DNA of 64,000 nucleotides from Candidatus Geocrenenecus huangii (GTDB lineage: Archaea > Thermoproteota > Nitrososphaeria_A > Caldarchaeales > Wolframiiraptoraceae), in contig JALNKM010000002.1 in the NCBI GenBank assembly GCA_023268155.1, positions 204,272-268,271 of the forward strand, in the 5' to 3' direction. Shown piece by piece: positions 45,919-55,909 of this stretch; positions within the stretch are counted from its first letter, which is position 1; the number at the start of each line of letters is the position of its first letter. The position numbers and the translations under genes are program-made. The notes beneath the pieces are model-generated. The model was not told the origin of the DNA. It worked only from the letters and a program-made list of their open reading frames with translations, and searched no databases.

Positions 45919-47119
45919 TCTCTTCTACTGCTTGCTTCAGTCTCCTGATGCCTCTCCGGATATTATCCACCGAGTTGGCGAAGCTTATCCTAATATATCC
46001 CTCACCATAATCTCCCATAGCTGTACCATGCAGGAAAGCTACACCGTAATTTTCAATTAAGTCTAGTACAAACTCTTCAGAGCTCTTACCGATCTTCCCC
46101 AATATATGTGAAACATCTACAAATGCGTAGAATGCTCCAGTAGGCTTGATAAATCTTAAACCTTGTATCTTAGATAATTCTTCAACGACGACATCACGTC
46201 TCTTCTCGTACTCTCTAACCATATCATATACAGGTTCTTGGGGGCCACGGAGAGCAGCTACTGCAGCACGCTGAGCGAAAGATACTGGGCACGAGGTCAT
46301 AATATTCAGTACTTTGACGAGGTATGGATAGATCTCTTTAGAGATAGCGACATATCCAAGCCTCCAGCCCGTCATAGCGTATCTCTTCGAGAAGCCGTCT
46401 ACAAGTATAACTCTATCGGTGTGGGATGCGTAATTCAGTGGAGAATAATGTTGTAGGTCATCGAAGATTATCGGCCGGTATATTTCATCAGAGAGGATGT
46501 AGAGTTTATGGTCTTCGGCGAGCTCAACAATTTCTTTGACATCCTGGCTCGGCATAACAGATCCACATGGATTGTTAGGTGAATTCAATACGATAATCTT
46601 AGTTTTAGGCGTTATCATCTCCGAGAGTTTCTCAGCCTTCATGGAGAATCCATTATCTATCGTCAGCCTGTAAGGTATTGTTCTAGCGCCAGCATAAGCT
46701 GCAGCAGAACTATACGCTGGATATCCTGGCTCAGGATATATTACTTCATCCCCCTCTTCTAGAATAGAAAGCATTACTGCGAAGACAGCTTGTTTAGCTC
46801 CAACAGTGATAGCTATGTTATCCTTCCAGTCAAAATCTACGCCGTAAACTTCTCTAAGATACTCGGCAACAGCTTCTCTAAGCTCAGGCATTCCAGGAGT
46901 AGGAGTATAATGTGTTTCGTTTCTCCTTAATGCTTCTATTGCGGCTTCTTTTATATGGCGAGGAGTATCGAAATCAGGCTCACCGATCTCTAAGTGAACT
47001 ACGTCGATGCCTTTTCTCTCTGCAAGTTTAGCCTTCTCGAGAACAGTGAAGGCCGCCTCAGCTCTTAGATTGACTATGCGGCTTGGAATAGAGAAACTCT
47101 CTACAACCATTCTACTCAC
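45905..47119 (-). CDS. Class I aminotransferase (aspartate aminotransferase-like)
   Basis: The 404-residue PLP enzyme has VVHLEIGEPDFDTPRHIKEAA at the N-terminus, VLNSPNNPCGSVM, and the PLP-lysine motif DGFSKRYAMTGWRLGY. This is the archaeal AspC/ArAT subgroup; amino-acid specificity cannot be read from the sequence. It ends 14 bp inside the convergent methyltransferase gene. Confidence 0.9.
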   Translation of the reverse strand: MSRMVVESFSIPSRIVNLRAEAAFTVLEKAKLAERKGIDVVHLEIGEPDFDTPRHIKEAAIEALRRNETHYTPTPGMPELREAVAEYLREVYGVDFDWKDNIAITVGAKQAVFAVMLSILEEGDEVIYPEPGYPAYSSAAAYAGARTIPYRLTIDNGFSMKAEKLSEMITPKTKIIVLNSPNNPCGSVMPSQDVKEIVELAEDHKLYILSDEIYRPIIFDDLQHYSPLNYASHTDRVILVDGFSKRYAMTGWRLGYVAISKEIYPYLVKVLNIMTSCPVSFAQRAAVAALRGPQEPVYDMVREYEKRRDVVVEELSKIQGLRFIKPTGAFYAFVDVSHILGKIGKSSEEFVLDLIENYGVAFLHGTAMGDYGEGYIRISFANSVDNIRRGIRRLKQAVEEIMGE

Positions 47120-47301
47120 AATCTAGATACGTAAACTCTATAGTAAAAATATTCACTGTATATCGGGTACATGTTTAATCTGTTGTGGAGTATTTGAGGA
47201 CACGAGTATATTTATGGTTATCCATCCAAGAAAATATGGCCTGAGCCGTCAAGATAACGTTTTTTACATAACATTGAAGACATTGTTACGGAGAAGAAGA
47301 A

Positions 47302-48117
47302 TTGAGCAAAGTAGAGAAAAAAATATGGAGGAGGCTCTACAAATATGATAGAGAACAGAGATACTTGAAGAAAAGGTCTGAGTTAGACGAAGTCCTCGAA
47401 GAGGTCTTCGACCAAACTACGTTGATGACGATCTACGACTTGATGAAGAAGGGCTTGATCAAGGAATTTTACGGAGTGGTTAGCGCAGGCAAGGAATCTA
47501 GAATCTATCTTGCGAGAGATTCAAATCTAAACTATTTGGCTGTAAAAATATATTTGGTGATTAGTGCAGAGTTTAAAAAGAATAGAGTAATATATGTCTC
47601 AGGTGACCCTAGATTCAATCGTATACCCAGCGATTTCAGGAAATTCATATATCTGTGGGCTAGAAGAGAATACAGTAATCTCGAAGCAGCTTATAATGTA
47701 GGGGTACCCGTACCTAAGCCATTATTCGTTAAGAACAACGTTCTAGGAATGAGCTTCATGGGAGAAGATGGGGAAAGATATCCTACCTTGGCGGAAGTTA
47801 AAATTGAGAAAGAAGTACTGGAAGAAATCTACCCGCAAGTTATCGAAGCGGTACAAAAGCTGTATCATGAAGCGAAACTGATCCACGGAGACTTAAGCGA
47901 ATACAATATCTTCCTAATACCTGAGAACCGTATAGCTTTCATAGACTTATCACAGGCGGTACGCATAGAGCAGCCTCAAGCCGAGCAGCTTTTCTTAAGA
48001 GACTTAAAGAATATTGTTAAATATTTCAAGAAGAATGATTTAGAAGTTGAAGATTATAAAATATTATTTGAGAAGATTACTGGTCATCCACCATTATATG
48101 ATTTAGGTGAAGAGTAA
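47302..48117 (+). CDS. rio1: Rio1-type atypical protein kinase
   Basis: The 271-residue protein has a RIO1 N-terminus (EVFDQTTLMTIYDLMKKG), FYGVVSAGKESRIYLA as nucleotide loop, catalytic LIHGDLSEYNIFL and metal-binding FIDLSQAV. It acts in maturation of the small ribosomal subunit. TTG 47302 follows GAGAAGAAG. The KH gene starts 17 bp downstream, and this rio1-KH-aIF1A neighbourhood is conserved in many archaea. Confidence 0.92.
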   Translation: MSKVEKKIWRRLYKYDREQRYLKKRSELDEVLEEVFDQTTLMTIYDLMKKGLIKEFYGVVSAGKESRIYLARDSNLNYLAVKIYLVISAEFKKNRVIYVSGDPRFNRIPSDFRKFIYLWARREYSNLEAAYNVGVPVPKPLFVKNNVLGMSFMGEDGERYPTLAEVKIEKEVLEEIYPQVIEAVQKLYHEAKLIHGDLSEYNIFLIPENRIAFIDLSQAVRIEQPQAEQLFLRDLKNIVKYFKKNDLEVEDYKILFEKITGHPPLYDLGEE

Positions 48118-48133
48118 GCGGGGATGATGGAAG

Positions 48134-48700
48134 ATGGAGACAAACTACTTTATTGTAAATATTCCAGTTGAGAGGATTGGTGTCTTGATTGGTAAAGGAG
48201 GTGTAGTCAAGAAGAGTATCGAGGAAAGGCTTAATGTAAAACTCGAGGTAGATAGTCAATCTGGAAGCGTCAGGATAGAGTTGGCTAAACCATTAAATGA
48301 GGGGGGCGACCCATTATCCCTGTTTAAAGCCAGGGACATCGTTGAAGCAATCGGCCGAGGATTTTCTCCCGAGAGAGCCTTCAGACTATTTTCCGAAAAC
48401 GCTATCCTAAGCATAATAAACATAGATGACTTCGTTAAACGGACTAGAAATAATCTAGTAAGAGTTAAAGCGAGACTGATAGGTCAAGAAGGAAAAACTA
48501 GGAGGATAATAGAAGAAACTACCGATACATATCTCTCAATATATGGGGATACCGTAGCGATAATCGGTGAAGATGAAGAAGATGTGAGAACTGCGGAAGA
48601 AGCTGTAATCTCCATTATAAACGGTGCGCCGCATTCCTCAGTCTACAAATTCTTAAATAACTATGCAAGAATGAGAAAGACACGGATTGTTAGAAGATGA
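48134..48700 (+). CDS. Pno1/Dim2-like KH-domain protein
   Basis: The 188-residue protein has two KH-like modules: a canonical GXXG loop in RIGVLIGKGGVVKKSIEERLNVKLEVD and a second, degenerate one around GQEGKTRRIIEETTDTYLSIYGDTVAIIG. Archaeal and eukaryotic relatives bind the 3' end of 16S/18S rRNA and work with Rio1 and Nob1. Its place directly after rio1 agrees. Confidence 0.9.
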   Translation: METNYFIVNIPVERIGVLIGKGGVVKKSIEERLNVKLEVDSQSGSVRIELAKPLNEGGDPLSLFKARDIVEAIGRGFSPERAFRLFSENAILSIINIDDFVKRTRNNLVRVKARLIGQEGKTRRIIEETTDTYLSIYGDTVAIIGEDEEDVRTAEEAVISIINGAPHSSVYKFLNNYARMRKTRIVRR

Positions 48701-48720
48701 TGCTTCAAAAGAGTGCTGGA

Positions 48721-49053
48721 CTACTCTGAGACCTTGGCTTTAAGAAACTCCGGTAGAACCCCCTGCTCCGCAAGCTTCAAGGCTTGACCTTTAGTAAACC
48801 TCCACCATATATCTCCACGTTTATCACTCTGGAAATCCCATGGGCTAACTAGTACGAGGTCCCCCTCCTTAATCCATATCCTTCGTTTAAGCTGACCTCT
48901 AATTCTACAAAGCCTAGTTTTACCATCACTACATTCAACCAATACTCTATCGTATCCATACAATTTCACTACCACTCCGTAGACATCTCCAGGTCCAGGT
49001 TCCATCATCTGTTCAAGCTCATCAGGCTCTGAAACGATCTTTCTTTTGCCCAT
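48721..49053 (-). CDS. Translation initiation factor aIF1A
   Basis: The 110-residue OB-fold protein has YGVVVKLYGYDRVLVECSDGKTRLCRIRGQLKRRIWIKEGDLVLVSPWDFQSDKRGDI, the aIF1A/eIF1A signature. It binds the A-site region of the 30S subunit during initiation. The ORF lies convergent to the KH gene. Confidence 0.95.
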   Translation of the reverse strand: MGKRKIVSEPDELEQMMEPGPGDVYGVVVKLYGYDRVLVECSDGKTRLCRIRGQLKRRIWIKEGDLVLVSPWDFQSDKRGDIWWRFTKGQALKLAEQGVLPEFLKAKVSE

Positions 49054-49190
49054 CCGATAATACGTTCTCCATGGTTGTTATTAAGCTTCTCCATGATTAA
49101 AGTACACATTATAGACTTGACGTCCATGGCTTTTTGAAAAAGATTGGTCAGCTCAATCCTTAAAAAGCTCGTTACTTTAGAATTAGGTTG

Positions 49191-50081
49191 ATGTCTAGTG
49201 GTGAATTGTTAGTTTATATTGATGGAGAGTTTGTTCCAAGATCTCAAGCGAAGGTTTCGGTCTTTGACCACGGTTTACTCTACGGCGACGGAGTCTTCGA
49301 AGGTATAAGGAGCTATAATGGTGTGGTCTTCAGGCTTATAGAACATATAGACAGATTATACGACTCGGCGAAGACGATAATGCTCGACATACCTATAACC
49401 AAGCAAGAGATGGTAAACGTAGTCTTAGAGACTCTTAGAAAAAACAAGCTTAAAGATGCATATATTAGATTAGTGGTCACGAGAGGCGTAGGAGACCTTG
49501 GCCTGGATCCTCGGAAATGTAGTAAGCCTTCTATAATCGTTATCGCTCAGCCTATGGAGCCTCTGCTTGGAAAAGAGGTGAAAGAGAAAGGTGTGAGACT
49601 GGTAATCTCATCGGTTAGGAGAGATAGAGTCGATGCTACAACCCATCAAGCGAAAACGTTAAACTATCTCAACAGTATTCTTGCAAAGGTAGATGCTATA
49701 AATGCTGGAGTAGATGATGCGATCCTGCTGGATGAAAGGGGATTCGTATCGGAGGCGAGTGCTGCCAACCTCTTCATCGTAAAGAGCGACGTTATAGCTA
49801 CACCACCTCAAACGGCTGGAATACTTCCCGGGATTACTAGGGCCACAGTCATAGAGCTGGCTAAAAAAATTGGATACAGTGTAGAAGAAAGAGATATAAC
49901 ACCTCATGAGCTGTTAACCGCCGACGAGGTATTCTTGACAGGTACAGCGGCAGAGATAGTTCCAGTAGTAGAGGTAAATAGAAGAAAGATAGGAGACGGT
50001 AAACTTGGACCAGTAACTAGGAGATTGATAGAAGAATTTGAGAAAATTAAAGGAGATCCAGCATACGGTGTAAAAGTGTAG
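49191..50081 (+). CDS. ilvE: Branched-chain amino acid aminotransferase
   Basis: The 296-residue fold-type IV PLP enzyme has [38 protein letters not shown] Lys in [12 protein letters not shown] (~156), and the C-terminal [20 protein letters not shown]. It makes or degrades valine, leucine and isoleucine. ATG 49191 is preferred to the adjacent TTG 49188. Confidence 0.92.
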   Translation: MSSGELLVYIDGEFVPRSQAKVSVFDHGLLYGDGVFEGIRSYNGVVFRLIEHIDRLYDSAKTIMLDIPITKQEMVNVVLETLRKNKLKDAYIRLVVTRGVGDLGLDPRKCSKPSIIVIAQPMEPLLGKEVKEKGVRLVISSVRRDRVDATTHQAKTLNYLNSILAKVDAINAGVDDAILLDERGFVSEASAANLFIVKSDVIATPPQTAGILPGITRATVIELAKKIGYSVEERDITPHELLTADEVFLTGTAAEIVPVVEVNRRKIGDGKLGPVTRRLIEEFEKIKGDPAYGVKV

Positions 50082-50284
50082 GAGAGTTGTCTTAAAGGTG
50101 AGAAGAAGGGAGAGGAACTACTAGTCGAGGAGACATAGCACTTTAAAAGTCTGAGATGAGCTTCTAATAGCTAGCTTCTCGACAGAATCGTCTAATCGTT
50201 AAGAATCTCTTTCAAGCCTTAGTATCTAAGTCTTGCTGAGAATCTATATAATTCCTTATTTCGTAGTCTATGCTGGATTAAGTT

Positions 50285-51112
50285 ATGGATATAGCCGTCA
50301 TCGGTTTAGGTGCATTTGGTAGATGGCTCATAGAACAATTTATTAAACAAGATTTCAGAATTAAGGCATACGATGTAGATTATGGAAGACTCGAGAACCT
50401 TGAATCTCCTAACGTGATTAGGTGTAGAACCCTTGAAGAAGCCGTAGAAAGCGTAGACGTGGTAGTAGTCTCCATTCCGGTAAACGTTGCAGGCAGAGTA
50501 ATAATAGAAGTCTCGAAGCAGATGACCCGAGGGGTGATAGTAGATGTTTCATCTATAAAGAAGCCCGTCTACGATATTATGAAGAATCTTAGAGAAGACT
50601 TGAAGCCGGTCTGCATACATCCCTTATTCGGTCCGGCGGCTCAACACCTAGGGAACGAGAGGATCGCACTAATACCTGTGAGAGATAGTCTTGAGGAGAG
50701 AAGGATCGTGGAAAGGCTTTTTCCCGAAGTGAAGATAATCGAAGTAGATATCAACGAACATGATAAACTAATGACCTACATATTGTCTCTAACCCACCTC
50801 CTCTCAATAGTGGTAGTGGATATAATCGGGGAGATTGGAGACATGGAGATGCTGGAAAAACTAGCAGGAACAAGCTTTAAACACATGTGCAAGATGCTGA
50901 ATGCTACGCTGACCGAAAGCCTAGATACCTTTACATCCATACTATACTACAACGATGGCACCAAGCAACTGTCATCCAAACTATTAAGGGAGTTCAGTAA
51001 AATAGCTCGAACAATATCAAGAGAAGATTATACAGTACTCAAAAGATTAATCGAGGAGAAGCAAGAAGCATACTCTAGGCTAGAATTCATGAAAAGGTTT
51101 GCGTTCATTTAA
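50285..51112 (+). CDS. tyrA: Prephenate dehydrogenase
   Basis: The 275-residue NAD-dependent enzyme has an N-terminal Rossmann motif (IAVIGLGAFGRWL), VVVSIPVNVAG, VDVSSIKKPV, and the substrate motif CIHPLFGPAAQ. The C-terminal helical region is typical. It oxidises prephenate to 4-hydroxyphenylpyruvate for tyrosine synthesis. No other aromatic-pathway genes are adjacent. Confidence 0.87.
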   Translation: MDIAVIGLGAFGRWLIEQFIKQDFRIKAYDVDYGRLENLESPNVIRCRTLEEAVESVDVVVVSIPVNVAGRVIIEVSKQMTRGVIVDVSSIKKPVYDIMKNLREDLKPVCIHPLFGPAAQHLGNERIALIPVRDSLEERRIVERLFPEVKIIEVDINEHDKLMTYILSLTHLLSIVVVDIIGEIGDMEMLEKLAGTSFKHMCKMLNATLTESLDTFTSILYYNDGTKQLSSKLLREFSKIARTISREDYTVLKRLIEEKQEAYSRLEFMKRFAFI

Positions 51113-51292
51113 TCAGGCTATCTGCTTATTCTGGTTAGCTATTGTATGGATGTTGGCGTCTTAGAGAAGTTGGCCAATAAACCTTAGAATGATACTTTTC
51201 AAATCAAGATAATATCTACTTACTCAATATGATAAGTAGAGAAGATTCTAGTAGTGGTTAAATTATTTATTCTAGTTTAGCATAATAATTGT

Positions 51293-51892
51293 ATGGATAT
51301 TTACAGGCTTGGAGAATCGAAGTATCTTAGGGTATCCTGGGAGAGGCTTGAAGAACTTGTAGAAGATCTTGCAGAAAAAATCATGAGTAGTTACGAGTTC
51401 GATGTATTGGTCGGTGTACTTAGAGGCGGTATGATGGTTGCCCATCTCTTATCAGATATACTTGGTGTAGATGAGATATACCCTGTAGGATGTTCAAGTT
51501 ACATAGACATCTATCAACGTTCTCAGGTCAGAATATATCATCCACTCATCATAGATGATCTTGGAGATAAGAATGTACTGGTCGTGGATGACGTAGCAGA
51601 TAGCGGTGAAACATTAAAGACGATAGTTGAAAAAGTGGTATCTCCAAAGAACCCTAAAGATCTTCGTACAGCTACACTACATATAAAGCCTTGGAGTATC
51701 TTTAAGCCAGATTACTATGTTGAGAGGGTGGATGCATGGATAGTCTATCCATGGGAGAAGTACGAAATGATAAAACTTCTAGCCCCAAAGTTCGTTCAGC
51801 ACCTAGGAGAAGAAGAAGGAATAAACATGTTGTCTCAGCTAGTCGGAAAAAATGCTGCAAAAATAAAGAGAGCACTTCTAGCTCTAGGTTGA
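51293..51892 (+). CDS. Purine phosphoribosyltransferase-like protein
   Basis: The 199-residue PRTase has FDVLVGVLRGGMMVAHLLSD and the PRPP loop VLVVDDVADSGETLKTIV (~100-117). It resembles archaeal hypoxanthine/xanthine-guanine or related PRTases for nucleobase salvage. Residues KPWSIFKPDYYVERVDAWIVYPWEK form the hood region. The exact base is undetermined. Confidence 0.85.
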   Translation: MDIYRLGESKYLRVSWERLEELVEDLAEKIMSSYEFDVLVGVLRGGMMVAHLLSDILGVDEIYPVGCSSYIDIYQRSQVRIYHPLIIDDLGDKNVLVVDDVADSGETLKTIVEKVVSPKNPKDLRTATLHIKPWSIFKPDYYVERVDAWIVYPWEKYEMIKLLAPKFVQHLGEEEGINMLSQLVGKNAAKIKRALLALG

Positions 51893-51959
51893 AGGAATTA
51901 AGCTTGCCTTAGGTTAGCTTATGTTTTTATCTTCTTCTCTCCTAGTGTAGTTTGGAGGA

Positions 51960-53267
51960 ATGGGTAAGCTATACGCTGAAATCTATGGATGTACAGCGAA
52001 TACAGCTGATGGAGAGATAGCTCTGGGGATATTGAAGGAAGCTGGATGGGAGATAGTAGATAAACCCGAGGACTCAGACCTCATCCTACTAGTAACATGC
52101 GCTGTAAAGAAGCCTACAAGCGATAGAATGCTCCATAGAATTAAAGCATTGAAAATTTATGGGAAGACGATGATTGTGGCTGGATGCATGGCTTCTGGAG
52201 AAGGAGATAAAGTAAAACGGATCGCGCCGGAAGCTGTATTAGTTCATCCTAGAGCTATTACCCAGATCCTCGAAGCAGTAGAATCTAAGAAAGATTTACT
52301 AACTGGAGATTGTGTAGACAAGCTTGGCAAAAGTAGAGTATTGAAAAATAGGGTTGTGGGTATTATTCCAGTCTCGGAAGGATGTAGGTGGGGTAGATGT
52401 GGATTCTGCATAGTGCCTTTTACTAGAGGAAGATTCGTAAGCTACTCGTTAGACAAGATCATAGATGAAGCTACGAGACTGATCTCTAATGGTGTTATGG
52501 AGATCTGGCTTACCAGCCAAGATATGGGAAGCTATGGATTAGACTTCGGGAGAAACATGCTTCCCGGATTAATTAAAAGTATCGTTTCGATTCCTAGAGA
52601 ATTCTGGGTAAGAATAGGAATGATGAATCCAATATACTTGAAGCCAATATTGAGAGAATTAGCCGACTTGTATCTTCATCCAAAGGTCTACAAGTTCCTC
52701 CATATACCCGTTCAGTCAGGATCGGACAAGGTGCTCAAGGCCATGAATAGAGGATATACGGTCTCCATGTTTAAGGAGATGATAGAATATATGAAGAATA
52801 GGATAGAGAATCTCACGATCTCGACAGACATAATAGTGGGGTATCCTGGAGAAGATGAAGAAGACTTCGAGAAAACCATCAAACTAATAAAAGAATTAGA
52901 GCCGGACTCGGTCAACATCTCTAAGTTTTTCCCTCGACCGCATACCTCCTCAGAGAGGCTTCCTCAGCTAGATCCTAGAATAATCAAAGAGAGAAGTAGG
53001 CATATCACGGAGGTAGTTAGGGAGATCGCGTATAAGAAGAATATTAGGTGGATCGGGTGGAGTGGAAGAGCACTTGTAGATGAGATTGGAGAGGGAGGTG
53101 AAGCAATAGCCAGAAACATCTACTACAAGCCTATAGTATTAAGAGATAATTGTGGTCACATTCTCCTAGGTAGGAAGGTCGAAGTAGAAGTCATAGACGC
53201 CAAACCATACTGCCTAATCGGAAGACTAATAAAAATACTTGATAGAGAGATTTTAGAAGATGGTTGA
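51960..53267 (+). CDS. tRNA methylthiotransferase (MtaB/CDKAL1-like) with CX4CX2C motif
   Basis: This 435-residue radical-SAM enzyme would add a methylthio group to N6-threonylcarbamoyladenosine-37 of tRNA. The N-terminal UPF0004 domain has its three cysteines (IYGCTAN, VTCAVKK, AGCMASG). The radical-SAM site reads SEGCRWGRCGFCIVP, spacing CX4CX2C instead of the usual CX3CX2C. A C-terminal TRAM-like domain ends the protein. It overlaps thiI by 8 bp, implying translational coupling of two tRNA-modifying enzymes. Confidence 0.87.
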   Translation: MGKLYAEIYGCTANTADGEIALGILKEAGWEIVDKPEDSDLILLVTCAVKKPTSDRMLHRIKALKIYGKTMIVAGCMASGEGDKVKRIAPEAVLVHPRAITQILEAVESKKDLLTGDCVDKLGKSRVLKNRVVGIIPVSEGCRWGRCGFCIVPFTRGRFVSYSLDKIIDEATRLISNGVMEIWLTSQDMGSYGLDFGRNMLPGLIKSIVSIPREFWVRIGMMNPIYLKPILRELADLYLHPKVYKFLHIPVQSGSDKVLKAMNRGYTVSMFKEMIEYMKNRIENLTISTDIIVGYPGEDEEDFEKTIKLIKELEPDSVNISKFFPRPHTSSERLPQLDPRIIKERSRHITEVVREIAYKKNIRWIGWSGRALVDEIGEGGEAIARNIYYKPIVLRDNCGHILLGRKVEVEVIDAKPYCLIGRLIKILDREILEDG

Positions 53268-54399
53268 ATACAATTCGATCGTCATTCATTATGGTGAGAT
53301 TGCGTTAAAACGTGGTAGGAGGCCTTACTATGAAAAACTATTAAAGAAGAATCTTGAAGAGAAGCTAGGTAGAAAGCTAAGGAGACTTCGTGGGAGGCTC
53401 ATTCTAAAGCTGGAGGGCGATGATTGGAGGATCTTATCCGAGAAAATTAGAAAGACGTTCGGGGTAGTCTGGTATGCTCCCGCAGTATACGTGAAAAAAG
53501 ATGTCGAGGAGTTAGAGAGGAAGATCATTGAAGCATTGAGAGAAGATAATGTGAGAAGTTTTAAGGTGTCTGTTAAGAGGAGTGATAAAACGTTTCCTCT
53601 TACGTCTCTGGAGCTTGCGGAAAAACTTGGAAGAAGCATTTCGAATAATCTGAATCTTAGGGTAGACTTGGAAAATCCTGAAAAGATAGTATGGGTGGAA
53701 GTTACGGAAGAGGGGTTCTACTTCTTGTTTGAGAAGATTGAGGGGCTGGGTGGTTTGCCGACGGGCTCTTCAGGTAGAGTGTTGTCTCTACTGTCTGGAG
53801 GGATAGATTCGCCTGTAGCGAGCTGGTTAATGATGAAGCGTGGTTGCATCGTCGATTTACTCCATATCCACTCGTCGTTGACTCATGATGAAGTACTGGA
53901 ATCGAAGATTGGAAAGATTGCTAGAGTTTTATCGGAGTATGGTTTAGGATTAACTCTGCACCTAGCATCTTTTAGACCATTCTTCCTAAAATCCTTCGAG
54001 CTCCCTCCAAAAATGATTCTAGTAGTCTTCAGAGCATATATGGCTAGGCTTGCTGATAGAATGGCGGGGAAGAAAGGATATCTAGGCATAGTTACAGGTG
54101 ATAGCCTAAGTCAAGTAGCATCTCAAACATTAGAGAATCTTTACGCTGTGAGTATGTTCTCTCAAACACCGATCTACAGGCCATTAATAGGAATGGATAA
54201 GCAGGAGATCATTGATTTAGCAAAAAAGATCGGAACCTACGAATACAGTATACAGGAATATAGAGATTGCTGCGCGATACTAGCTAGACATCCGGAAACG
54301 AGAGCAGATCCTCGGGAGCTGAGAGAGATATGGGAGAAGAATAATCTAGAAGAAGTAGTGGAAGAAACGTTAAAAGATGTGGCTGAATACAACTTCTAG
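53260..54399 (+). CDS. thiI: tRNA 4-thiouridine synthase
   Basis: The 379-residue protein has an N-terminal ferredoxin-like and THUMP part (residues ~1-165), then PP-loop LSGGIDSPVASWLMMKRG (~178), FRAYMARLADRMAGKKGYLGIVTGD, and a Cys pair in EYRDCCAILA. It lacks the C-terminal rhodanese domain of E. coli ThiI, as usual in archaea. It makes s4U8 in tRNA. The start overlaps the methylthiotransferase gene by 8 bp. Confidence 0.92.
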   Translation: MVEYNSIVIHYGEIALKRGRRPYYEKLLKKNLEEKLGRKLRRLRGRLILKLEGDDWRILSEKIRKTFGVVWYAPAVYVKKDVEELERKIIEALREDNVRSFKVSVKRSDKTFPLTSLELAEKLGRSISNNLNLRVDLENPEKIVWVEVTEEGFYFLFEKIEGLGGLPTGSSGRVLSLLSGGIDSPVASWLMMKRGCIVDLLHIHSSLTHDEVLESKIGKIARVLSEYGLGLTLHLASFRPFFLKSFELPPKMILVVFRAYMARLADRMAGKKGYLGIVTGDSLSQVASQTLENLYAVSMFSQTPIYRPLIGMDKQEIIDLAKKIGTYEYSIQEYRDCCAILARHPETRADPRELREIWEKNNLEEVVEETLKDVAEYNF

Positions 54400-54597
54400 C
54401 AAAACCATATGCTCTAGATGTTCTAGTCTCTGATTCCATCATTTTGTCTAGACTTCTTCATAACATTATCCAGATCAAAGATGATTAGCTCATTCTGGTA
54501 GTGTGGCCCACCTATAGGTTCTCTGTATCATGATTGATTTAAGTAGAGGCTTAAACAATGTTATGTCTAAGACCTTAATCTAAAGTAGGTGAAGTAG

Positions 54598-55224
54598 ATG
54601 AATCGTAGAGTCATCGGGATTGTAGGAGGAACGGGAAATCTTGGACGTGGACTTGCATTGAGATGGATTAAAGCATCTCTGGAAGTCGTGATTGGGTCGC
54701 GCTACATAGAGAAAGCAGAGAAGGTAGCTAAAGAGATAGGGGAGAAGACGGGTAGAGCTGTCCAAGGATTGACGAATAGAGATGCTACTAGGATAAGCGA
54801 TGTAATCGTTTTAACTATACCTTTCGATGGGGTGAGAAACATAATTGAAGACGTTTCCCGCCATCTAGATGGAAAGATTGTGATATCTACTATTGTTCCA
54901 CCAATCTTCTCGGAAAGATCTGCTGCAGAGATTATTAGAGAGCTCCTCCCAAGATCTACGTATATAGCGTCGGCCTTCCACAATATTGGGTATAAAGCAC
55001 TTCTAGACCTTGAGAAGGATGTTGAATCTGATGTAGCTGTATGCGGTGATGATGAAGCAAAAAAGGTGGCCATAGAGCTTGCAGAGAAGATTCCTGGGGT
55101 TAGGGCTTTCGACTGTGGCCCCCTCGAACACTCTAGGATAATAGAAAACTTTACTCATTTACTAATCTACATGAATAGAAAACACAGGAAAAAGGAGGTT
55201 TCCTATAGATTCACAGGGATCTAG
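54598..55224 (+). CDS. npdG: F420-dependent NADP reductase-like
   Basis: The 208-residue Rossmann protein begins RVIGIVGGTGNLGRGLALRW, with the NADP-binding GSR at ~38-40 and VIVLTIPFDGVRN. This matches the F420H2:NADP oxidoreductase family, suggesting that the organism makes coenzyme F420. Other members may use other partners. It overlaps the convergent LysE gene by 14 bp. Confidence 0.85.
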   Translation: MNRRVIGIVGGTGNLGRGLALRWIKASLEVVIGSRYIEKAEKVAKEIGEKTGRAVQGLTNRDATRISDVIVLTIPFDGVRNIIEDVSRHLDGKIVISTIVPPIFSERSAAEIIRELLPRSTYIASAFHNIGYKALLDLEKDVESDVAVCGDDEAKKVAIELAEKIPGVRAFDCGPLEHSRIIENFTHLLIYMNRKHRKKEVSYRFTGI

Positions 55225-55909
55225 GAGCTAAAAACTCGGAGGCTACTGAGGTTAATAGATAAACTCCTAGCAATATTATGATGATTGAAAGAACTACCGA
55301 TATGACTTTGATATGGAATGTTTTAAGGAAACGTTTACCCGAGTACGTTACGTAGGATATGACGCCTAACCATGCATAATCTATCCATATGTGGAAGATA
55401 TACATTATCAGGATCCCTATCAGGGATGCGTAGGCTAGGAAATTAACGATCAATGTAAGACCGATACTCATCCACCATATAATAAAGTATGGGTTAAGAC
55501 TCGTGAAGAGAAATCCAACTAGTATAGCTTGGAAGACCCCTCTCCTACCGACTAGGGAAAATCTTCTATCTCCTACATCTTCTGTTATGGGGTTTATTGA
55601 GCTGTTGACGTTTCTACGATACTTGATGAATGAATGGACCTCCATTAAACCGAAGAAGATCAATGCGGTAGATCCTGCTAAACCTATTGAAAACTTTACC
55701 AGCGGGTCGTTAATGAAAGAGATGACCCCTACCGAGATGGCTAGAACCAGTGGAAGCTCAAAGACCATGTGGCCGAAAGATATCAGAAACCCCGCCTTCT
55801 TACCATAATCGAGAGAGTATCTAATAGTTGCAATTGTTAGAGGACCTGGTGAAAGAGCACCAGAAGAAGAAATCAAGACAACATAAATGAATAGGTTGAG
55901 TAGATCCAT
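55211..55909 (-). CDS. LysE/RhtB family amino acid exporter
   Basis: The 232-residue protein has about six membrane helices and the family N-terminus SSSGALSPGPLTIATIRYSLDYGKKAGFLISFGHMVFELPLV. These exporters remove amino acids such as lysine, threonine or cysteine from the cytoplasm. The specific substrate is undetermined. Confidence 0.85.
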   Translation of the reverse strand: MDLLNLFIYVVLISSSGALSPGPLTIATIRYSLDYGKKAGFLISFGHMVFELPLVLAISVGVISFINDPLVKFSIGLAGSTALIFFGLMEVHSFIKYRRNVNSSINPITEDVGDRRFSLVGRRGVFQAILVGFLFTSLNPYFIIWWMSIGLTLIVNFLAYASLIGILIMYIFHIWIDYAWLGVISYVTYSGKRFLKTFHIKVISVVLSIIIILLGVYLLTSVASEFLAPRSL

